A program made the translations under genes and the position numbers. Source: Candidatus Helarchaeota archaeon (GTDB lineage: Archaea; Asgardarchaeota; Lokiarchaeia; Helarchaeales; RDOG01). From it: a DNA stretch of 64,000 bases. Position 1 is the first letter of the stretch. The number at the start of each line of letters is the position of its first letter. The stretch lies in the NCBI GenBank assembly GCA_019058315.1, contig JAHPZH010000002.1:1187910-1251909 (forward strand), read 5' to 3'. The notes beneath the pieces are model-generated. The model saw nothing but the letters and a program-made list of their open reading frames with translations. It ran no database searches and was not told the DNA's origin. Shown here one piece after another: positions 8,523-18,245 of this stretch.

Positions 8523-10310
8523 TTATTTAATAAGATTAATGAAATCTTTATCATCCTTAATAAATTCGAATGCTTCTTCTTCCTTAGCTTTGTTTTTAAA
8601 TTCTGAATCTATTTGGATAGCTATTTTAAGAGCCTCTAATGCTTTATCTTCATTTTTTAACAAAGCATAGGTATATGCCATTTTAAACCATCTTCCAGCA
8701 CCTTTAGTATGATCTTTTAAAATTTCATTATGGATTTCAATGGCTTTATTCAAATATTGTTTTGATTCTTCATTTCTTCCAAGTAACGTAAGCATGTGTC
8801 CTGCATCACACCAAATATCAGGATCTAATGCTATATCAGTCTCATACTTTAAAACTTTGGCATAAAATTTAAAAGCTTCCTCATATTTACCTTCTTTTTC
8901 GTAGTCAAAAGCCTTATTTGCCCATTTCTCGCATACCCTTTCAAGATATACCTCTTCAATTTCCTTTCTTACACTTTTAAACCCATCTTCAGAATAAAAT
9001 TTCCAATTTCTCTCTTTGATTAATTTTTCTTTTTCCTCACTATTCATTAATGTTATAAAGCCGCCCCACTCAACCATGTCATACGGATCATATAAGTCAA
9101 AAAAATAACCTGAGTCTTGAATAATTTTGTTAATTTGATTGATAAATGAATAATCAAAATAATCTCCAAAATAATCTTGAGAAATTGTATGAATTTTTCC
9201 TTTGTATTTAAATGAAACTTCGATTGGTCCTTCCTTACTAAGCCATATCTCTTTAATATTTTCAAATTTCACGATATTTCGACCAATAGGATTGAGATCT
9301 TGAACAAACTCCTTGTACCGCTTAGCTTTTTCAAAAACTGCATAATCCAAATTCGCATCTCCCATCATTGGACAATTATAAACCCGATCTTTATCTAGAA
9401 ATAGTAAAGGTAAATCAGCTTCATTTCTATTTGGTGAAAACATCCAAGGAGAATCCTCCATGAGTTTGTAAATTTTATTAATAAAATCTTTCTTGGAGAA
9501 ATGTTTGTATTTCTCAAAAAATCCCATCCCTCTGAAAAAATCTACAGCTTTAGATAACCATTCACCAATTGGATCTCCTTTTTGTTTTGCGGCTAATTCG
9601 CCCATGAAAATCTGAGTTCCAATATCAAATGCATTTTCTGCTGGAATATATCCATTTTCATTTTTAATATATAAATCAGCTCCATTTTGAACCAAAAACT
9701 CAATTGTTTTAAAATGTTCATCTGGTTTCTCTTTACGTTGTAAAGTCCCTGCTGCATGATGAAGAGGTGTTGATTTATAATCATCTTGAGCATTAATTAA
9801 AGCACCCGCTTCAATCAGGATCTTAATTACTTCAAGATTTAAATTTAAGGCTGCTAAATGCAAAGGAGTACTTTTATAATCAGTGAGGGCATTAACATCA
9901 AATCCTGATTTTAATAAATATCTCACAAGCCATTCTGATCCGCCAATACATGCAATATGAAGTGCATTTCTTCCATCTGGTTTTTGATTTATATCTACTC
10001 CTTTTTCAATTAATAATTTTGCAATTTCCGTATATCCTTTTCTTGCGGCTATCAGGAGTGGTGTATATTTTTTATATGGGCTCCCAAATGATTGTTCTTT
10101 TGCTTCAATATCTACACCATATTCTAGTAATAGTTTAACAGATCGGAGATCATCATTAAAAATCGCACAATGCAATGGATTTTGCCCATGTTTATCAAAA
10201 ATATCGTCTACTTTTAAGCCAGTTTTCAAAATCTCCTCAATTTGTTTGTATTTTCTACCTTTTATTGCTTTAAATATTTTATGGTCTTTCATTTTTAACC
10301 CAAAGGACAA
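8523..10310 (-). CDS. Ankyrin repeat protein with C-terminal TPR-like region
   Basis: This 595-residue protein opens with about six ankyrin repeats (HGQNPLHCAI, YTPLLIAARKGYTEIAKLLI, STPLHLAALNLNLEVIKIL) over residues about 10-215. The middle region (about 240-430) matches no domain I know. The C-terminal 140 residues have TPR-like helices (YEKEGKYEEAFKFYAKVLKYE, ALLKNEDKALEALKIAI). It has no signal peptide. The ORF starts at MSFGLKM, with a second ATG six codons later. It is likely a cytoplasmic protein-interaction scaffold; it may be functionally paired with the convergent LRR-ankyrin gene, but that is speculation. Confidence 0.82.
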   Translation of the reverse strand: MSFGLKMKDHKIFKAIKGRKYKQIEEILKTGLKVDDIFDKHGQNPLHCAIFNDDLRSVKLLLEYGVDIEAKEQSFGSPYKKYTPLLIAARKGYTEIAKLLIEKGVDINQKPDGRNALHIACIGGSEWLVRYLLKSGFDVNALTDYKSTPLHLAALNLNLEVIKILIEAGALINAQDDYKSTPLHHAAGTLQRKEKPDEHFKTIEFLVQNGADLYIKNENGYIPAENAFDIGTQIFMGELAAKQKGDPIGEWLSKAVDFFRGMGFFEKYKHFSKKDFINKIYKLMEDSPWMFSPNRNEADLPLLFLDKDRVYNCPMMGDANLDYAVFEKAKRYKEFVQDLNPIGRNIVKFENIKEIWLSKEGPIEVSFKYKGKIHTISQDYFGDYFDYSFINQINKIIQDSGYFFDLYDPYDMVEWGGFITLMNSEEKEKLIKERNWKFYSEDGFKSVRKEIEEVYLERVCEKWANKAFDYEKEGKYEEAFKFYAKVLKYETDIALDPDIWCDAGHMLTLLGRNEESKQYLNKAIEIHNEILKDHTKGAGRWFKMAYTYALLKNEDKALEALKIAIQIDSEFKNKAKEEEAFEFIKDDKDFINLIK

Positions 10311-10475
10311 TTTAATAATAAATCTGTTCTATTTCAATAAGAAGTTGGAGATTCTTTCACTTTTTTTTATCTTTTAGTAATTTCTTTAATAATTTTTTGA
10401 TAAATACATATAATTTAATATTATATTACAGACTTAATAGATTACAATCATAAAGAATAAGGAGTGAGATAATTA

Positions 10476-11135
10476 ATGGATACAAAACTTAATAAAGAAA
10501 TTACTAGAAAAATCGGTCCTCATGGTCGAGTAAGACTTTCTAAACCTCGAATTCCTCCTATGAGCGATGAGGAATATAATAAAAAGTTAGACAAGTTTGT
10601 AGATGAATCCGTATGGACTAAAGAAGTACAATTTGTAGTAGACAAATTTAATTCATATAAGGGAATAATTATCAACGCTTTCAAGGCATTTATGGAGCAT
10701 TCCGAATTCTATTTACGTAGTGCAATGTTAGGACATCATATTATATCTCAATCATCACTACCAGAGCGGGATCGGGAGATACTGATACTTCGAATAGGTT
10801 GGTTATGTGGTGCAGAATATGTTTGGGCTCAGCATAAAATGATTGGTGCCATGAGTGGTCTTAGAATGAAGGAGATTCGACGTATTACAAAGGGGGCAGA
10901 TGCTGAAGGTTGGGATCCATTCAATGCAACTTTAATCCGTGCAGTGGATGAATTTTATAGAGATTGTTTTATTAGTGAGACTACATGGAAGGCTCTTACA
11001 GAACATTATAATAAACAACAAATCATCGATTTAATTATCACTGTTGGATGGTATAACTCAATGTGTATGCTCCTTAATACGCTAGGAGTCCAGCTGGATG
11101 ACGGTTTTACGGGTTTTCCTAAGGAAAAAAAATAA
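10476..11135 (+). CDS. Carboxymuconolactone decarboxylase (AhpD-like) family protein
   Basis: This 219-residue protein has the all-helical CMD core at residues about 75-150. Its signature is ERDREILILRIGWLCGAEYVWAQH, with the family's glutamate and histidine. The second AhpD-type redox cysteine is not evident, so it resembles the gamma-CMD branch more than the peroxidase-partner branch. Family members are lactone decarboxylases or thiol/peroxide-linked proteins. An AAGGAGTGAG ribosome site precedes the ATG. The gene stands alone, facing an isochorismatase gene. Confidence 0.85.
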   Translation: MDTKLNKEITRKIGPHGRVRLSKPRIPPMSDEEYNKKLDKFVDESVWTKEVQFVVDKFNSYKGIIINAFKAFMEHSEFYLRSAMLGHHIISQSSLPERDREILILRIGWLCGAEYVWAQHKMIGAMSGLRMKEIRRITKGADAEGWDPFNATLIRAVDEFYRDCFISETTWKALTEHYNKQQIIDLIITVGWYNSMCMLLNTLGVQLDDGFTGFPKEKK

Positions 11136-11256
11136 ATCTCAAAATATTTAATTATTCCTCTCTTAACCTTTCTTATTGTCCTCGAGATCCTTTTTATGAC
11201 TTTTTCATAAAGCAAGACATAACAAAAGTGGAAATTAATACTAAATTCGTTTTTTA

Positions 11257-11991
11257 TCAATATGTAGGAGGAGTTTCTTTTATTTTTTTCATTTTACTAG
11301 TTATTTTCTTAATAACTTTTTCATGAGATAAGACATAACCATATAATAATCCAAATGATTTTAAAGCTGCTTCGTGAATTTCGGGGGTCCATGCTGCACA
11401 ACAATCTTCCACAATAATGACTTGAAATCCATAATCAGAAGCTTCTCTTGCAGTCGAATGTACACAAAAGTTTGTTACTACTCCTGTTACAATAACTGTT
11501 TTAATCCCCATATTAATCAAGAAGCTATCAAGTCTTGTTGAGATGAATGTTCCACTTGTATTTTTTTGAAGCACTAAATCCTGATCTTTTGGTTTTAATT
11601 CATCAATAATATCCGAGCTGGGATGTGAGATAGGAGGAAATGTAACATCCCCAATAAGCTGTTTTGTATATTCATTGACGTCTCTAACCATTTTTGAAAG
11701 ATCACTTCCATTATTCATAAAACTAGCAAATTTCGTATAAATTACGGGAATATTAACTTCATGACAAAAATTAATCAAATTTTTTAGATTTGGTGTAACT
11801 AATTTTTCTACTCTATCTACAAAATAATCTAATATTCCTGGTGTAATGGTATTCATAGCTTTATAAGTAGTCCAATCTTTTCTTACTTGGTATTTTTGCA
11901 TATCAATAACTATTAAAGCTGTTTCTTCTGGTCTTATTTTTTCCATTAGGGATTTGCGAAATTTAATGAATTTATTGATTTTTTCTTCCAT
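11257..11991 (-). CDS. Isochorismatase-family cysteine hydrolase
   Basis: The family's Asp-Lys-Cys triad is visible: Asp in ALIVIDMQKY (near 29), Lys in LVLQKNTSGTF (near 149), and Cys in GVVTNFCVHSTAR (near 183). These alpha/beta hydrolases cleave isochorismate, nicotinamide, carbamoylsarcosine or similar amides. The 244-residue length fits, with an N-terminal helical extension. The substrate cannot be read from sequence. No nicotinamide or siderophore genes are nearby. Confidence 0.9.
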   Translation of the reverse strand: MEEKINKFIKFRKSLMEKIRPEETALIVIDMQKYQVRKDWTTYKAMNTITPGILDYFVDRVEKLVTPNLKNLINFCHEVNIPVIYTKFASFMNNGSDLSKMVRDVNEYTKQLIGDVTFPPISHPSSDIIDELKPKDQDLVLQKNTSGTFISTRLDSFLINMGIKTVIVTGVVTNFCVHSTAREASDYGFQVIIVEDCCAAWTPEIHEAALKSFGLLYGYVLSHEKVIKKITSKMKKIKETPPTY

Positions 11992-12088
11992 ATAATCACA
12001 ATCTTTTAAACTTGTTTAGAAATAATTAATCTAATATTTATCTAATTTGTTTATTATTTTTCTAAAAAGAATTAAAGGAAAATATGAG

Positions 12089-12427
12089 ATGAATAAAAAG
12101 GATAAATTAAAATACGATTTAGAAGAAGAAATTTCAAATAGTAAGAGATTACGAGTTTTTCGTCGTAAGGGGAAGGAATTAGTTGAAAAAGGACTAATGA
12201 GTCAAGAAGAGTATCAAAAAAAATTAAATAATATATTGGTAGAAGAAGCAGAACGAAGAAAAATCCTCGAAATTCTAAAGGAGGGGCAATCTACAATTAG
12301 TAAAATTTCAGATATTACAGGAATCAACTCTCAAAGAATAGTACAACATATTATTGCATTAATGAAAAATAGAAAAATAATAATCGTAGATGATAATGAG
12401 GAAGAATATATATATGGAATAACTTAA
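12089..12427 (+). CDS. Small winged-helix DNA-binding protein
   Basis: The ORF track starts at a TTG (12047), but the ATG at 12089 follows an AAAGGAA ribosome site and gives a more natural 112-residue protein. Residues about 50-112 fit a winged helix: a helix-turn-helix (TISKISDITGINSQRIVQHI) and a beta wing (KIIIVDDNEEEYIYGI). The N-terminal half is charged and helical, probably a dimerization region. It lies 139 bp ahead of hemA and could regulate it, though there is no direct evidence. Confidence 0.7.
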   Translation: MNKKDKLKYDLEEEISNSKRLRVFRRKGKELVEKGLMSQEEYQKKLNNILVEEAERRKILEILKEGQSTISKISDITGINSQRIVQHIIALMKNRKIIIVDDNEEEYIYGIT

Positions 12428-12565
12428 AAATAAAAAAATTATTAATTTTTAAACAGTTTAAACTTAAAATCACTTATTATTGTCTTTAATATTACTTTTT
12501 GAATTAATATTTTATACCTAATTCGTATTATAAATTTACTAAATACAGTATTAGAGGGATTTCTT

Positions 12566-13765
12566 TTGTATTTGCTAAATTACCGAATCACACATCATTC
12601 AGCCAAAATTAACGAATTAGAATGCACCAGATTCAATGATTTTGATGGATTTTATGACGCTTTTTATAAAAACTCAAACATTATAGAAAGTCTAATATTA
12701 CAAACATGCAATAGAAACGAATTTTATTTCATTGTAAAGGACCTATCTAAAGCTATATACCAAATAGATCAAAAAATTCAATTGGCTGACAAGTTTGAAA
12801 AAGATTCTGGACTTTCAGTTTTAGAACATCTTTTCCAGGTTGCCGCAGGAATTGATTCTTTAGTTATTGGAGAAGATCAAATATTAAGTCAAATTAAAGA
12901 TTCTTTTAAAATTGCTCAAGAAAAGCAAGCAGTTGGTCCAGTTTTAAGCCACATTTTTCAAAAAGCAATGTCAATTGGCAAAAAGGTTCGTCATCAAACC
13001 GAAATAAATAAGGGTGCAGTTTCAATTGGTTCAATTGCGGTAGATTATTGTAAAAAAATCTTCGGAACAATTCAGAACCAAGTTATAACTGTCATTGGTG
13101 CGGGTAAAATTGCGACTTTAGTAGCTAAATCTTTATTGAGGCATAAAATAAAAGCTACATTTGTTTCTAATAGAACTTACTCAAGAGCTATTAGGTTAGC
13201 GAAAGAACTGGGTGGTCAAGCATTAAGGCTTGATGAGTTAAATAAAGCACTTAAAATATCAGATATTGTTATTCTTGCAACTTCAGCTCCACACCCAATA
13301 TTAACAAAAATTAGACTGAAAAACATAATGAAAACACGCAATGGAAAAGAATTAGTGATAATTGATATTTCTGTTCCCCGTAATATTGAAAATGGTCTTG
13401 AGATTAAAAATCTAAAAGTATACGATATTGATGAACTTAAATCACTTTCTGAAATAAATCGTCAAAAACGTTTACAAGCAATAAATGAAGCAAAAGAAAT
13501 TATTAAAAATACTCTTGAAATCGAAGAACGTTATTTTAGGCAACAATTTATAAAACCTCTCATTGCTTCAATATATAGCAACGCTGAAGAAATTCGGAAA
13601 AAAGAACTTGAGAAATTAATTAAAATATTAAAGAATCCAAGCTCAAACGATATTCAGAACCTTGATAATTTTTCTCGTGCATTAGTGAATAAAATTTTTG
13701 CAGATTTTTCATCATCAATTAAAACAGCAGCAGAAAGTTCGTTAATCTCTTCATTCATTATATAA
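12566..13765 (+). CDS. hemA: Glutamyl-tRNA reductase
   Basis: This enzyme reduces glutamyl-tRNA(Glu) with NADPH to glutamate-1-semialdehyde, the first step of the C5 route to tetrapyrroles. The catalytic cysteine motif TCNRNE is at residues 47-52, GEDQILSQIK near 110, a Rossmann NADPH motif VIGAGKIATLVAKSL near 178, and a C-terminal helical dimerization domain follows. The 399-residue length is near normal. The start is a TTG 8 bases after AGAGGG. No other tetrapyrrole genes are adjacent. Confidence 0.96.
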   Translation: MYLLNYRITHHSAKINELECTRFNDFDGFYDAFYKNSNIIESLILQTCNRNEFYFIVKDLSKAIYQIDQKIQLADKFEKDSGLSVLEHLFQVAAGIDSLVIGEDQILSQIKDSFKIAQEKQAVGPVLSHIFQKAMSIGKKVRHQTEINKGAVSIGSIAVDYCKKIFGTIQNQVITVIGAGKIATLVAKSLLRHKIKATFVSNRTYSRAIRLAKELGGQALRLDELNKALKISDIVILATSAPHPILTKIRLKNIMKTRNGKELVIIDISVPRNIENGLEIKNLKVYDIDELKSLSEINRQKRLQAINEAKEIIKNTLEIEERYFRQQFIKPLIASIYSNAEEIRKKELEKLIKILKNPSSNDIQNLDNFSRALVNKIFADFSSSIKTAAESSLISSFII

Positions 13766-13788
13766 CTCAAAATAGTGAATTCTTTTCT

Positions 13789-14208
13789 TTAACGCTTAAT
13801 TTCTTGAAAAATCCTTGTAACTTCATCTTTTAAAATCTCGATAAATTCCAAATTTAATCTTTGATCCTTATGTTTTTTATAAAAATCATCAATTTTTTGA
13901 AGAATTAAACCCTTATATATTTCAATTTCAATTGTAATATCCCATGTTGTACTGGCTAAAGTTTCTGTAATTAGAACTAATCTACTTATTATGTCTTTAT
14001 AACTTGAAGCGTGTTCTTCTCGAATTGTATTTATCAAATTTTCAATTTTTAAATTCGCTCTAGGTCTTGTTCCTGCCATATCTTCTTCAATTAATCGTCT
14101 AATTACTACTGATAGAGGTTCTCCGTATTTATTTTTTGCAAATTTTTGCCATCGTTCCCTTTCTTTTTCGTCTTTCATTTTCATTGTAAATAAAACTGGC
14201 TTTTTCAA
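13789..14208 (-). CDS. Putative ribbon-helix-helix protein with helical C-terminus
   Basis: The N-terminus (LFTMKMKDEKERERWQKFAK, then SVVIRRLIEEDM) looks like a beta strand followed by two helices, as in CopG/Arc DNA-binding domains. The remaining 90 residues are predicted helical and may dimerize. At 139 residues it is longer than a minimal RHH repressor. It converges with hemA. Identification rests on pattern only. Confidence 0.55.
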   Translation of the reverse strand: MKKPVLFTMKMKDEKERERWQKFAKNKYGEPLSVVIRRLIEEDMAGTRPRANLKIENLINTIREEHASSYKDIISRLVLITETLASTTWDITIEIEIYKGLILQKIDDFYKKHKDQRLNLEFIEILKDEVTRIFQEIKR

Positions 14209-14353
14209 TTAAATACGCCTGAATTTTAAAGTTATATGTAATAAAATTTTAAAATATTTTAATTTATTCAAAATCCTCTATATCTATTAGAATTTAATTC
14301 TAATTAATAAAAGAATAAATAAGATAAAAAAAGTAAAAAAAATAAAAGAGCTA

Positions 14354-14851
14354 TTATTTGATTTCTATTTTAGGTTTAATTGGTGTAGCGCCGCCCATAT
14401 TTGTTATTATTGGACAGTGAGAAAGGACTTTCTCCATCATTTCTTCGACCTTTTCTTTTGGTGCATCTGCCTTGATTCTTATTATAGGTTCAAGTTTATC
14501 ATATCCTGGAAGCATATTTTCGTCAATACCAAAAATAGCCCCAAGATTTATATGTCCTCTAGAGTAGACAGTCAATTTTTCGATTTTAATATCCATAATT
14601 TTCGCCCAAAATTTAGTCACCGCGACTATACATGCACCAACAGCTGTGAGAATTATTAACAATGGGGAAGGTCCTTCATTAGTTCCGTCCAATCCTGGAG
14701 GAGCATCAATTAATACTTTAAAGGGCTTTGCTCCCATTGTACATTCCACTTGCATACCCTCAGGTAGCATTTCACAGACGACATTGAAATTTTTTTCACC
14801 ATTATTAATGTCTGCCTTAATAGCATCATATGTTTCTTTAAAACCTGGCAT
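14354..14851 (-). CDS. OsmC/Ohr family protein
   Basis: The two OsmC cysteines are present, in LTAVGACIVAVTKFWA and SHCPIITNM. In the family they form a thiol peroxidase centre for organic hydroperoxides. The ORF-track start at 14890 adds 13 residues. The ATG at 14851 (MPGFKETYDAI), with GTGA just upstream, fits better and gives 165 residues. The protein ends with a short beta strand as usual. The gene stands alone, divergent from the lipoate-ligase-like gene. Confidence 0.85.
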   Translation of the reverse strand: MPGFKETYDAIKADINNGEKNFNVVCEMLPEGMQVECTMGAKPFKVLIDAPPGLDGTNEGPSPLLIILTAVGACIVAVTKFWAKIMDIKIEKLTVYSRGHINLGAIFGIDENMLPGYDKLEPIIRIKADAPKEKVEEMMEKVLSHCPIITNMGGATPIKPKIEIK

Positions 14852-15109
14852 TTTAATCACTGAAATTTTTTTTATTGAGATAAGAAACATTGATGTAAAT
14901 TATTTAAAAAGATTACATTTTGAAACTATTATATAACTTTTTATTTATATTTTCAAATAAAAATTAAAATTAAGTTTTAAGTTCGAACCGTTTTAATTAA
15001 TTTTTATTTTGAATAAAATGTGGAAAAATTTAGGGGTAAGAGATATAAATTAAATTATTTTATATTATTGAAAATTATTTAGCAAATTGAGAGTATATGA
15101 GGATTAAAT

Positions 15110-16234
15110 ATGGTAAAAAATTGGAGACTGCTTGATCTTGGTGATATAGACTCACTGGATAGCCAAACTGTTTATGAAGCTGTAGCTATCGCTCGAAGCA
15201 AAGATTTAATTCCAGATACAATAATTTTTTGTAGCCCAAATTCACCAATTGTCTGTATAGGGTACCATCAAGAATTAGAAAAAGAAGTCAATTTAAAATA
15301 TTGCTTAAAAAATAATATTCCTGTCGTTCGCAGAATTCTAGGAGGTGGAGCTGTTTATCTAGATTCAAATCAACTTTTTTATCAGATTATTGTAAGTGAA
15401 AAAAATAAACAAATTCCAATAGGTATTAACAATTTATTTTTAACTTTATTAAAAGCTCCAATTCAAACTTACAATGATATTGGAATTCCTGCAGTTTTTA
15501 AGCCAATTAATGACATCGAAGTTCAGTCTAAAAAAATAAGTGGAAATGGGGCAGGTAAATTAGAAAATGTAAGTATTTTGACCGGAAATTTGATATTAGA
15601 TTTTAATTTTGATGAAATGGTTAAAATATTAAATGTCCCCAATGAAAAATTTAGAGATAAATTAGCTCAAAGTCTTAAAGAGAGATTAACAACTATAAAA
15701 AATGAAATTAAAACGATCCCAACTAAAAAAGTATTAAAAAAATCACTTAAAACTAATTTTGAAAAGAAGTTAGATATTATACTAGAGCCTGGAGAACTAA
15801 CGGATACAGAAAAACAATATATGAGAAATTTAAGAGAAAAATATACTTCAGAAAAATGGTTATATGGTCCTAAACTTCGTCATGCAGGTTTATTAGAAAA
15901 TTTCAATAAATTTACAAAAATTGAAAGAACAGTAAAAATTTCAAGCTCTGTGTACTTAGGTGAGGCGGTTTATAAATCTTCAGGCGGATTAATAAGAGTT
16001 ACCTTAGAAATTGAAAATGATTTCATTAAAGATATTCTAATATCTGGAGATTTTTGGTTATTTCCTACTTCAAAATTGTTTGATTTAGAGAAAGAATTAA
16101 TAGGAGTAAGAATTCGCAAAGAAGATCTAAAAGAGGTTTTAAATTCATTTTTCAAGCAAAATAAAATTCAATCTCCTGGAACAACAGTTGAGGACTTTGT
16201 TAAAACAATAATAATGGTTAAAGAAAACATATAA
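15110..16234 (+). CDS. Lipoate-protein ligase A-like protein
   Basis: The biotin/lipoate-ligase core spans residues about 10-185. It includes the lipoyl-AMP loop RRILGGGAVYLD and the expected lysine segment QSKKISGNGAG. The usual HD after GGGxV is LD here. A basic linker follows, then a C-terminal accessory domain (about 250-374) as in LplA. These enzymes attach lipoate or octanoate to carrier proteins. No lipoyl-domain protein is in the window. The GGGxVxLD variant also occurs in divergent lipoate ligases, so substrate and carrier are uncertain. Confidence 0.82.
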   Translation: MVKNWRLLDLGDIDSLDSQTVYEAVAIARSKDLIPDTIIFCSPNSPIVCIGYHQELEKEVNLKYCLKNNIPVVRRILGGGAVYLDSNQLFYQIIVSEKNKQIPIGINNLFLTLLKAPIQTYNDIGIPAVFKPINDIEVQSKKISGNGAGKLENVSILTGNLILDFNFDEMVKILNVPNEKFRDKLAQSLKERLTTIKNEIKTIPTKKVLKKSLKTNFEKKLDIILEPGELTDTEKQYMRNLREKYTSEKWLYGPKLRHAGLLENFNKFTKIERTVKISSSVYLGEAVYKSSGGLIRVTLEIENDFIKDILISGDFWLFPTSKLFDLEKELIGVRIRKEDLKEVLNSFFKQNKIQSPGTTVEDFVKTIIMVKENI

Positions 16235-16400
16235 TCAAACTTTTCATGTAAAAAAATAAATTATATTTCTATTAGTTATTATTTTCTTTTTAATCAATGT
16301 CAGAATTCAATTCTTTAAAGGTTAATAAAATACCTCAATAAACATTTAAGTCATTAAAATAGTGGTTAAATAGTGGAAATTAGTTTTGAGTTGATTTTAT

Positions 16401-16802
16401 ATGAGTGGCTTCTATTATAAAGTGGCTGCAAGAATTATGATGGCAATTATGGCATATGCTACTGAAGAAATTGCCAATGTAGATTCAGATTTTCAAAATT
16501 TGATCAAAAATGAAAATCTAATTGTTCAATGGGCGGTAAATAAAGATGGACCTGCTTCTTATTTCCAAATTGAAAATGGTAAATTTAATGCTATTCGTGA
16601 TCAAAGGCATCCTAAACCAGATATTACGATTTTAATCAAGGATGGAAAAACTGCAATAAAAGTCTTAAGAGGGTCTCCTGAAATTTTACAGGAACAAGTA
16701 GATGCAGGTAATGTAACAGTGAACGGAGATGAAGAAAAAATTGAACAATTAAAACCTATTTTAAACATTATACAAGAATATTTAAAGGATTTGAGGGAAT
16801 AA
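16401..16802 (+). CDS. SCP2 sterol-carrier-like domain protein
   Basis: This 133-residue single-domain protein has the SCP2 core pattern: IVQWAVNKDGPASYFQIENGKF, PDITILIKDGKTAIKVLRG, and NVTVNGDEEKIEQL, where a hydrophobic tunnel forms. SCP2 domains bind fatty acyl or other lipid ligands. It is one base upstream of a second SCP2 gene, so the two are surely co-transcribed. The ligand is unknown; archaeal cells lack sterols, so isoprenoid lipids are one guess. Confidence 0.85.
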   Translation: MSGFYYKVAARIMMAIMAYATEEIANVDSDFQNLIKNENLIVQWAVNKDGPASYFQIENGKFNAIRDQRHPKPDITILIKDGKTAIKVLRGSPEILQEQVDAGNVTVNGDEEKIEQLKPILNIIQEYLKDLRE

Positions 16803-16803
16803 T

Positions 16804-17208
16804 ATGAGCGAAATATCAAAAAAAGATTTAATACAAGTGAAAACTTTATTATATTCCACTATTGTTTCTCTCGAGATCATTTCAGAAGAAGACGAAATGG
16901 TTCAAGGAGAATTCGGGGACATAGAAGCGGTTATACAATGGAAAATCGGAGATGTGGCTGCAGGATATATGGAAGTAAAGGATTCCAAAGTTAAAGCTCA
17001 TATGGATAAAGTTCACCCTGATCCTACAGTAATTATTACATTCACAGATCCTATAACTGCAAGAACTATTTTAAATGGCAGAGCTGATGCAACAAAGATG
17101 TTCATGAAAGGAAAATTATTAGTTGAAGGAGATACTAAAAAAGCAATGAAACTTTTGTCAGTAAATGAGCTTGTTGAAGATTACATTATGATTTTAACAA
17201 AAAAATAA
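16804..17208 (+). CDS. SCP2 sterol-carrier-like domain protein, second copy
   Basis: This is a 134-residue SCP2 domain with the same layout as its neighbour (AVIQWKIGDVAAGYMEVKD, PTVIITFTDPITARTILNG, GKLLVEGDTKKAMKL). The two copies are clearly diverged, so this is an old tandem duplication. It probably binds lipids, alone or as a heterodimer with the first copy. The ATG follows the upstream stop by one base. Confidence 0.85.
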   Translation: MSEISKKDLIQVKTLLYSTIVSLEIISEEDEMVQGEFGDIEAVIQWKIGDVAAGYMEVKDSKVKAHMDKVHPDPTVIITFTDPITARTILNGRADATKMFMKGKLLVEGDTKKAMKLLSVNELVEDYIMILTKK

Positions 17209-17229
17209 ATTAATTTTAAGAAATAGGTT

Positions 17230-17973
17230 TTAAGGCACGTTATAATAGGGTGCTTTTTTCATAAATCCAAGAACCATAATTGAAAAACCTGCCAACCAAA
17301 TTATCATAGCTGGCCAAGTCGCATCTGTATAAATTCCAGCTAGTCTAGTGCCCATTTGCCCGAGAAATGAGTGAATAAAATGTGCTATTAGAATTGTTGC
17401 CATACCCAAGCCAATTAGTAGAGGGTATATGTTTGGAAGTCTCTTATGGTAATGACAAAAGAAAAACGTAACAACGAACAAAAGATACATTGGTAGACCG
17501 ATAATGACTAGTAATATGTCCATTAACACGATATTAATAAATGCTGCTATAAGAATTGCAATTTCAGTGAAAACAATCCACCCTAAAACACTGAAAAAAA
17601 TCCCTTTTTTATGGGTTGGAAACCAAACAGCAAGTAGTATTGCAAAATTTAAACCATAAACTACCGTATTCAAATTTAAATCTATTAAATACGCAATTTG
17701 TCCGATAGGACTTTCAATTGACACAGCAGGATAAAATGCTACAAAAAATAATTCAATTGGCGTATAAACACACATTATAATCAATACGAGGGCAAAAATA
17801 AATGGCAAATCGGTATAATATTTTACTTTACCTTTAAACCATTGTCGAAGAAGTATAATTGCACCTATTGGATATAATATTAACCTTCCTATCAATAATA
17901 AAGTTACGAGAAATTGTCCAGTGCTTATCATGAAATCCCACATTTGAATTTTAATGGATCTTTTCAATTTCAA
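17230..17973 (-). CDS. Seven-helix-like membrane protein, function unknown
   Basis: This 247-residue protein has about seven hydrophobic segments, beginning near residue 17 (FLVTLLLIGRLILYPIGAII), and ends in a short polar tail. I find no retinal lysine motif and no transporter signature. It ends 22 bases from the SCP2 pair on the opposite strand and is divergent from the hydrogenase gene. Confidence 0.7.
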   Translation of the reverse strand: MKLKRSIKIQMWDFMISTGQFLVTLLLIGRLILYPIGAIILLRQWFKGKVKYYTDLPFIFALVLIIMCVYTPIELFFVAFYPAVSIESPIGQIAYLIDLNLNTVVYGLNFAILLAVWFPTHKKGIFFSVLGWIVFTEIAILIAAFINIVLMDILLVIIGLPMYLLFVVTFFFCHYHKRLPNIYPLLIGLGMATILIAHFIHSFLGQMGTRLAGIYTDATWPAMIIWLAGFSIMVLGFMKKAPYYNVP

Positions 17974-18245
17974 TATTTAAAGTAATCAAATTAACGAAAA
18001 ATAAAATTAATATATACCAATTTCATTTTAGAATTTTAATAATATTAGCGTAATAGTAAAAATATCTTGGAATTTATAATAAAAAAATGATAAAAATATT
18101 AATCTATGATTCTAAAATCTAAAAATTCGAAATAATTGATGAATATGGAAATTAAAAAAAACAAGTATATACTAATCTAAAAATTTAAATTTGTATCTTT
18201 TATCGTATAGATAAGTTAAACTAATACCAATAAGATGAGAAAAAA

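Noticed and set aside
14646-14936. 96-aa plus-strand ORF
   Set aside because: It is antisense to the OsmC gene, whose family motifs are clear.
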